Assembly: GCF_043290135.1 (NCBI RefSeq)
Contig: NC_134710.1
Coordinates: 279,195,776-279,259,775, forward strand
DNA: 64,000 nucleotides
Origin: Rhipicephalus microplus
Lineage: Eukaryota; Arthropoda; Arachnida; Ixodida; Ixodidae
Reading direction: 5' to 3'
The notes beneath the pieces were generated by a model. The model was not told the DNA's origin, searched no databases, and saw nothing but the letters and a program-made list of their open reading frames with translations. Both the position numbers and the translations under genes were made by a program. Below are positions 56,681 through 64,000 of this stretch, in pieces (position 1 is the first letter of the stretch; each line of letters begins with the position of its first letter).

Positions 56681-58978
56681 AATCTTACATTTCCTTGATC
56701 ACGTATCTCACTAATAATGTTATAAATATTATCGTTTGTATTAACGTTCATATCGTCAATATTGTATTTCATATTGTTATTGTACATTTTGGTGTGTCTA
56801 TTATTGTTATTTTATTACGTATATAAATCATTGATTATTTATATTTATTCGTTGATTTACATATTTTACCTGCAGGGCAAAATGGTATTACAAATGGGGG
56901 TGAGTTTTTTCAACATGTAAGTGAACAAAAAGCAGCGAATACGGTTAGAACGTAAGAGTGAATCTCTCCTAAATACAATCTCTGCAAATACACTATATAA
57001 TAATACATGTTAGTGAAAACAACGCATAACCTGAATATGCAATGTTGGCTATTGCAACAAAAAGACCAAATGAAAGATACGTAATAGCAACAATGTCACT
57101 GGGAAATCTGTTGCACTTCTTCAATGTGCGTGGCAAAAACGAATAGAAAGTTTTTGATTTGATACAAGCGATGCCTAATTCTTGATGGCGGTCAATGCGG
57201 CGGGATATGCGCTGTGGGTGACGAAGTATTTGGTCTTGCAAGATGGAATGATGGTATATCTCGAAAAATTGTGTCAAACGGAAGACTTTTGAACGAGGTG
57301 CAAGAATGGGAGTGCAAGAAAAGTTTTCATGGTTAAAATGCTCGCGGTTTTGTCATAGTTAGACCATATAAAACGGAGTTATTCCGAACAAGCTCAAGGA
57401 CAGTCACAAGACTAATATACGTTATCGTTAATATAATACCATATTTGTGACTTACAATTCTCGCCTAAGGGGCCAGAAGGCCGCAGCCTTAAATTCAAGA
57501 CAATACTGTTTTTCTTTTTATGTGGCTGTCCGTATGCTTTCGGCTTTTTGATATTTTCGATTTTATACCATTTTACTAGGATCATAAATTAGCAGCATTT
57601 CTTTCTTATTCATAATATGGCTGTTCGTGCAAGCCTGTTCGAATATTACCCGCAACTTTTGTATTGCATCCGGGCTTTTTGATATGTTTAGAGTCATGAC
57701 TCTTCGGCTTAGCTAATGTTATGAATGCGGCATTTGTATAAATTTGATATAGAAGTGTGTACTAAATTGTACAGAAAACTCCAGAGGAGTATTGCGTAAC
57801 ATACCTATGTTGAGAGGTTAACACAGCTTCTGGCGGGTGCGCAGGAAGTTTCGGCGTGCGGACGTGAATCTTCTAAGTGTATGTAAATAATAACTTCGAA
57901 GACTTTGCTACATAAGACGAATACATACACTCATCTCAACGAAAAAACAGAATCGATGCGTTAAGTGAAGAATAGGGGACATTACGATTCTTTCTAGCGA
58001 TCGGTAATTTCGCATTTCTTGTGTGAAATGATGTGGTAAGGTATGCTATGGAAAAACTCTATTTAGGTCTGTCGGGCGTCATAGGCCAGACGTCTTTGCC
58101 AATGCGTAGGCTCATTGGACTAACTATAGCTGCGTCTTTAAATATGTACTGCGTAGCGCAGCATCCCACTTGGCCCCATCCGTCCTGCAGGAGTCTGAGC
58201 GTCAATGCCTGAGGCCAGTTCAGTTTACTCTGCGATGGCAGATACTTTCGCCTCCTCAGCTTAAAGACTTTAGTAAGTTCATTGTACGTCGTTCCGAATA
58301 ATTGTTGTCTGGGGTCTCATCGCCGCACCGCTGAGAATCTGAGAAAAGTATTTAAAACACGTGCATTGGTATGGCAGTATATTTTTGTTTACGGGCCAGT
58401 ATACGTGCCAGATCAAGGCATGTTTAATTTACATAAAGAAATATGCCTGTATGCTTGCTTGCTTTCTTGTTTCATTTGATTTATTGCACGGCATTCTATG
58501 TGTATTGCTTCACTCAACGTACTTCAATCTATTGTATTTATGCACAATACTAACACAAAGTTTTTATCCACAGATACATTTTTGTTAGCATTTCATTCAT
58601 GCTTTCATTTCATTTCTTTATTTCTATCATCAAGCTGCTGGGTTTCTTGCCTATTTCTCATAGAGGTTTTATAACGTTTGTAGAAGGATCCTCGGCAGGA
58701 GCGGCATCATGAATATGAATACGTACCCACAGGACTGAGACCAACCACGCTGGACTAGTTTTTCTACGAAGACCACAGTACCCCATCCCCTTCATTCCAA
58801 GGTTCTCTCTCTCCTTTACTTTTGAATATGGAATCGTGAAGTAGTGTGGCAATAAAAAAATTCGGTAAATCTGACGTACCTTGGGAAAGCAAGTCATGCT
58901 AATCATGCGGATAAACGTGACTGTGTTGGATTTTTTTAATTGCGAAGAATTTCTTAGCAAACCTCAGCGACTTTTAGC
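56681..58978. other. AT-rich array spacer, unit 4
   Basis: Homologous to the unit 3 spacer with moderate divergence. The reading frames at 58282-58588 are shared with unit 3 but encode no known domain. No gene seen. Confidence 0.55.
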
Positions 58979-58995
58979 GTATCTATCTATCTATC

Positions 58996-59084
<89 letters not shown>

Positions 59085-59093
59085 GTATATCTA
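58979..59093. repeat. (TCTA)n microsatellite, unit 4
   Basis: About 28 repeats with two TTTA-type interruptions (near 59006 and 59050), which suggests an older or more stable tract than in units 1 to 3. Confidence 0.95.
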
Positions 59094-61726
59094 CATAGCC
59101 GCCTACGACGTTTAGCTCCCCTGGCCGTTTCGATAATTATATCGAGACAAATATTGGTAGGGCACCACATGACTGTATGGAGAGCATAATTAACTAGCCA
59201 TAACATGGAAATCGTCACAAGTCTGTCATGAATGTCATGATTTACATTTCATGATCTTGCTGCACTTGTGATGGTTTCGTCTACATGGCATGTTGCAAAA
59301 TATGGTAGGACATGACTGCATGGCGAACACAAGCGACAAACCCTAGCATAAAAATTATGACACGCATATCATGTAACAACCTGACTGCATGCCACACTCA
59401 TGATGCAGTCGCGGCTATTTCGCTAGCTTCACATATGCCAAATGTGGTATTACCTCACGTGAATTGATGATAAATGTATGTGACCGGTGCAAACATGATA
59501 GTCATGAGAAGCACGTCATGTGAGAACATGACTACATGCCACACTCAAAGCGCCAATAATTTTCGACGTGACCCAGCGCCCGTTGAGCCGGCGTTCATTT
59601 CCTCGCGTCACACCTGCGATGTCACGCCAGGCGTCGATCTGCATGCCATATACCTTGCATATACTCACAAGCGCGCACCCCGCTGCATTGCTTTGACGCA
59701 TGCGCGTTTGAGGACGCCCGGCGTCCCCCGGTCATAAAAAAAGGCAGACGACTTGCTGTCTGAGTAACGTCGTCGGCGCAAAACGCAGCATGTCGAATTT
59801 TGCACCGGTTGCCGCTGGGCCGCACAGACGAACGCTGGTCCCGCCGGTCGTGATTGGCGTCGGACTCTGATGTCAGTGCTCGGGTTTTGCTATAGCGTAG
59901 CGTCGCTGCGCCCAGCGTGCACGCGCGTTTCGTCGGAGGATATTGAGTCCTTAATAATTCGGTCGCCGCTGTTTGGCTAGCTTCATGTATAGCAAACTTG
60001 GTATCATGGAACGTGAATAGACGACTAAAGTGTGTTACTAGTGCAAATATGATAATCATGAGATGCGTGTCAAATAACAACAAGAGTACATTCCACGCTC
60101 ATGGCACGCTAGTGGACGCTTCGCTAGCTTCACATATACCAAATTTTGGCGACGTAAATAGATTATGAAGGTAAAAGACATGTTCAAGCATGATAATCAT
60201 GGCATGGAAGTCATGTACAGCATAATTTACCTCGACCTCGTAACGTTTTGCTAATTTTAAAGTGACATATCAACCTGCGTCATTCGTGCATCGCATATCA
60301 TCGATTCTCCCTGTGCGTGAGATCTGCCCATTTTTACTGAGTGAAAAGTTATCAATTTCCGCTAAAGTTACGTACTAATACACGCATTGATATGCATTAA
60401 CAGCCATATATGTTTTATAATACTATTTGTGCAATGTCGTGTAACGATGTCCACACAACATGAATATTAGCAAAAACAGAAGCGGTAAGCTGATGCGAAG
60501 AGCTGGTGCTCGAGAGAATGGTATCTCTACCCTGCTACATAAGACAACTTAGGGAGAATGTGCCTATTTAATATGGACGTTACCCGACGAGACGGCTGTA
60601 TCATAACAGCGGCGAATACTGGCTATTGTAATTAGTATTTTAGAAACGAACTTTCACTTCTAAGGTCGTTTTCATGCCTGGTATTTCGTTTCATGAGGTT
60701 GGATTGAACCAGAACTCTTAGGTCACTCAGCTGCTCACTAGTGGCGTGAGCGTTGCCTTCGGGGTTAATTAGCAGTTTATCAGCAAGCAAAGGCTGGCTG
60801 CTCTCTACAAATATTCTGATATGTAAACTACATGTCCACCAGGACGTCACTTTATCGTGAAGAATATCACAAATCACACTGATGGTCAAGGGCACCTTCC
60901 GATACTGTGGTCGTAACGTCGCACAACCCTGACATTTCACCTTCAGAGCTGAATGAACTTATTGAACCTAATGGTCATGATCAGGTGAACCAGTTTTCTT
61001 CATCAGTACAGATAAGATTCTGGGCAAAACACGTTCCTGGGCAATTGTCTTAGCGCAATCACCATTTAGATGTGAACCCATTAGCCAAAAAATTTGCCTG
61101 AAACGAGTTTAACCAGCTATAATTTTAGTGGTAAACTTCCTTCAGCTCCAACTACACAGCAAATTTAGTTGATGCAGGAGCTGTTTTCCAATCTGCCCTA
61201 TGCCCCATTCATATTTAGTCGTTACATTCGGCGGCTTTGGCATGGTCCTACTTTTTTTCTCCAGCAGAACGTCAGTGCGAACTATGCCTACATAAGGTTC
61301 ATATATTGCAATTTTTTTGATGAGTTGGCTGAAGGGCGCAAGCGAGTACCGTTTTCCGAAGAAGTATAGTTTTAAAATTTTTTCGCATAAAAAGAAGCTA
61401 GCTCAACGCGTACAATTATTGCGAACCAACGCTGGCCACATCCTTCTTCTGTTGAGTGCATGAAATACGCCACTGCTCCTATCATGCTGTGTTAATTTCC
61501 AACACTTTAACTATAGGGGAAAGCTCATATTCCACTACAGTTGCTGTCAACCTTTACGTTAATAAAATTGCGTAAATACCATTCGTGTACACATTTCGTA
61601 CGTCCTGACCAGATAGATATTATGTTCCGCCAAAGAAAAGTGAATATTGCCAACTACTTAAACGGCACTAAGTTTTTAAGTCACCGAAAACATGGATGAA
61701 GATGGCAAGTAACTCGTGGGCTTAGA
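59094..61726. repeat. CATGA-rich block and spacer, unit 4
   Basis: Almost collinear with 41303-43945 and very similar to it. No gene seen. The 153-codon antisense frame at 59622-60083 covers the GC-rich repeat interval and is not conserved. Confidence 0.55.
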
Positions 61727-61967
61727 ATATTGATTTATATGTGGGCGTCCACATCCCAAATCCACCATAGGAGTACGAGAGACCACGTAGTGGAGGCCTT
61801 TGCAAATTTAAATCATTTGGGGTTCTTTAAGGTGCACGCGAATCTGAGCACACGGGATACAGCATTTCCACTTGCATCGAAAATCCAGCCGCCGCGGTCG
61901 GGATTCGATCCCATACCAGCGGGTCAGCTGCCGAGTACCTTGGCCTTTGGCCACCATGGCGGGGGGC
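61727..61967 (-). mobile_element. Ruka-like SINE, unit 4
   Basis: Same site and same damage (the GGCCAAAGGCCAAGG head) as in unit 3, showing common descent of these two copies. Confidence 0.8.
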
Positions 61968-62170
61968 TGCATAAAAATAAATATTGTGGCATTTTGAGGA
62001 ATAAACTGGGAACAAATTAAGGACAGAGGTATTCATGTCTTTACTTTTTAGGGCTCAGTTAGCAAGGGATGGACGTTACCTATTTGGCGATTTGTTTTAC
62101 TGAACTAGTTTTCGGCAGTTGACCAATATACCAACAATCTAAGCTGCAAAGGTACCGCGAGCATGTGTGT

Positions 62171-62242
62171 GGCTCGTTGGTCTAGGGGTATGATTCTCGC
62201 TTAGGGTGCGAGAGGTCCCGGGTTCAAATCCCGGACGAGCCC
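62171..62242 (+). tRNA. tRNA-Pro(AGG)
   Basis: Identical to the 20263 and 34790 copies, with a TTAGGGT anticodon loop. A T-run terminator starts at 62246. The flanks are those of the unit 3 copy, which shows that the 8-nt loop there is a unit 3-specific change. Confidence 0.93.
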
Positions 62243-62954
62243 AAGTTTTTTTTTTTCTTTTTAGCAATCGGCTACGACGTGACCGAAAATACAGTTTCGT
62301 CTTAATTGTCAGTTTTACTTTTAACGACAAATCTTTTAAGCAGACCATAAGTTCATGCATAGCCAAGAGAAAACTGTTTTAACCTTGACCGGCATGCACT
62401 CTGCTTATTCTCTTCTTCATTTTCATCCTCTTCCTCTGCTTCACTGCCTAAAACCAGCCGCAACGATTTTTACGGTGATTGATTCAATAACACGAGAACG
62501 AATGAGGTAGTTCACCAACTTTTCTCTGTAAATATAAGTGCAAGAACTTGTTCCCATCACATCCATTGTAAGGCAGGAATATGCGACGGGTGCGTATTTG
62601 CCCAGCATGAGAAGCTATATCTTTTGTACAAATAATATTGTTTCTCTAAGTCACATCTGGAAACTTTTCTTTTGTACCCGTACATGCGATTGTATAAAAG
62701 CATCATCCTCGTAACCATCCACCCAATAATTTTAGTTGGAAATCCGTGTTTGTGTTCATGTGGTTTTTCTCACTTTTTTACTCGGCTTACTTTTATTTTT
62801 AGCCCCATTTTCTCCAATTATATTAAGCTGGCGAACCAGAGACTTCCAACCGCTTAGCTTCCCAGTCATTCACCTTTCTATTCATGTTTATTTTGTTCTG
62901 CAATCAGTGAGTTATTAAAAAGGTGTCACCATGGCGTTGTCGTCATCTCTATCT
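62243..62954. other. tRNA 3' flank, unit 4
   Basis: Nearly identical to 44461-45171. No gene seen. Confidence 0.5.
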
Positions 62955-63023
62955 GGCTCGTTGGTTTGGGAAAAATTCTGGGTTTTGGTGCAAGAAGTCC
63001 CGGGTTCCAAACCTACACGAGAC
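62955..63023 (+). pseudogene. Second tRNA-Pro-like relic, unit 4
   Basis: GGCTCGTTGGTTTGGG head, B box region GGTTCCAAACC, ACGAGAC end. As decayed as in unit 3 but with a CCCGGG before the B box. Confidence 0.65.
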
Positions 63024-63287
63024 ACAACACTTTTTTCTGCCTTTTTTGTCTAATTACACCATTGTTATCTAGAAGTTGACAATTGGCCCTCCACTATATG
63101 GGAACATTTGCACTGCCTGAAATCTTGTTCAGGAATTCTGAGAATGGTTGTGCCAAAAGCACAATATGAATATGAGACACGCCCTTGCGGAGAGCTCGAG
63201 AATTTCGGCATTTTGTAGTTTCTTAGGATACGCCTAACTTTGGGTAAACGGTCCACCTGTGTTTCACCTCCATTGAAAAGCGACCGC

Positions 63288-63366
63288 TGGGGCCGGGATC
63301 AAACCCGCGTCTTTCGGGTCAGCAGGCGAGCACCGCAAATACTGTGCGTCCACCGCGGCCTGCGTG
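63288..63366 (-). repeat. Reversed tRNA-like / SINE head, unit 4
   Basis: An uninterrupted counterpart of the site that holds the solo LTR in unit 3; the CGGGATCAAACCC core is intact. Confidence 0.6.
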
Positions 63367-64000
63367 ATTTCCTTTGTAGCGTGAACATTTGTAGCGTGAG
63401 CCTCTAAATTAACATAATTCTTCAAGTGCGTTCATACAGTGAAAGCTGCGAAGGCTAAACGCTACGAGGTTTGAGGGAGCATAGCATTGAAAAGGTATTA
63501 AAGCAACTGCTTAACTTTCTGTCGTCACCGTTTATTTATTCCTTCGAACGTTGTGCCTACGATGCATGTGAATATTTATTCCTTAGGACGTGCCTTCCTT
63601 AAAATCCAATTGTACTAAATGAACCTGCTGACTCGATTACTTCGTCGCCTTTAAAATTCATGGTGGTTACTAGTAGCTTCATAGTTTAGTTTATTACTGC
63701 AGAACGAATGAAATGCCTGTTAGTCCTAAAAAACAACTAAGCATCGCTTCTACATTCCGAAGAGTTTAAACACTTGCAGCTCACATCGAACACCGTGAAA
63801 TGCCCTTTCCATCGAAGTTCCCTGGCATGCTTTTGCTGTAAGGTTCCTTGAGTAAATCATTATCTTCACAAATGAGGATTTTTATTATGTAACTTATGCG
63901 CAGTTTGCAATGAACCGGAAACAATAGATCACTGCCTTCTCACATGCCACCGTTTCGCCTCACTCCACCGAATAATTTTTGAGGGGCCGATAGGTAAGCT
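63367..64000. other. Pre-vasa flank, unit 4 (runs off the window)
   Basis: Follows the same blocks as 21446-22080, ending at GAGGGGCCGATAGGTAAGCT. By analogy another vasa fragment would start about 640 bp beyond the right edge. Confidence 0.6.

Overview
The window looks like intergenic or heterochromatic DNA from an arthropod, most likely an ixodid tick. It is AT-rich and has no gene-dense operons. It holds Pol III tRNA-Pro genes, tRNA-headed SINEs of the type known in ticks (Ruka-like), EN-RT-RNaseH LINEs, Ty3/gypsy elements, MITEs and (TCTA)n microsatellites. I see no intact protein-coding gene. Nearly every long reading frame is a piece of a transposon, a decayed vasa/DDX4 helicase fragment, or a shadow of a repeat.

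The dominant structure from about 9.6 kb to the right edge is a tandem array. The basic unit is about 9.3-9.6 kb once later insertions are removed. It contains, in order: a conserved pre-vasa flank, a vasa-like DEAD-box fragment (zinc knuckles plus the N-terminal helicase motifs, ending just after motif Ib), an AT-rich spacer, a (TCTA)n tract, a block of CATGA-rich repeats, a reversed Ruka-like SINE, a tRNA-Pro(AGG) gene, a decayed second tRNA-Pro-like sequence and a reversed tRNA-like sequence. Six vasa fragments are present, all on the + strand: a 13241-14950, b 22711-24374, c 27998-29707, d 37248-38918, e 52600-54240, f 55007-56680. By motif I and the following-motif residues they alternate between two subtypes (a, c, e versus b, d, f), a dimeric higher-order pattern. 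A 14.77 kb block (9622-24393) is repeated almost identically at 24394-38.9 kb. Seven tRNA-Pro-derived copies travel with the array: three look intact (20263, 34790, 62171), one has an 8-nt anticodon loop (44388), one has stem mismatches (19986) and two are relics (11784, 26544).

Left flank, 1-10.65 kb: the 3' end of one Ty3/gypsy element (integrase tail and 3' LTR, the LTR split by a hairpin MITE), then a roughly 180-bp tandem repeat. A second gypsy element (1234-10650) interrupts that repeat and itself carries a nested decayed LINE (about 1.33-6.48 kb). The same roughly 180-bp repeat resumes after the gypsy element and is split again by a 577-bp TTAA-type MITE.

Unit-specific later insertions include a solo LTR (45516-46653), a fresh Ruka-like SINE with 12-bp target duplication (47468-47708), and a reversed LINE that is nearly complete in domain content (47756-52093). 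The most interesting hypothesis is that the array of truncated vasa fragments is a small-RNA or structural locus, by analogy with the Drosophila AT-chX repeats that yield piRNAs against vasa. The sequence shows the array but does not show expression.
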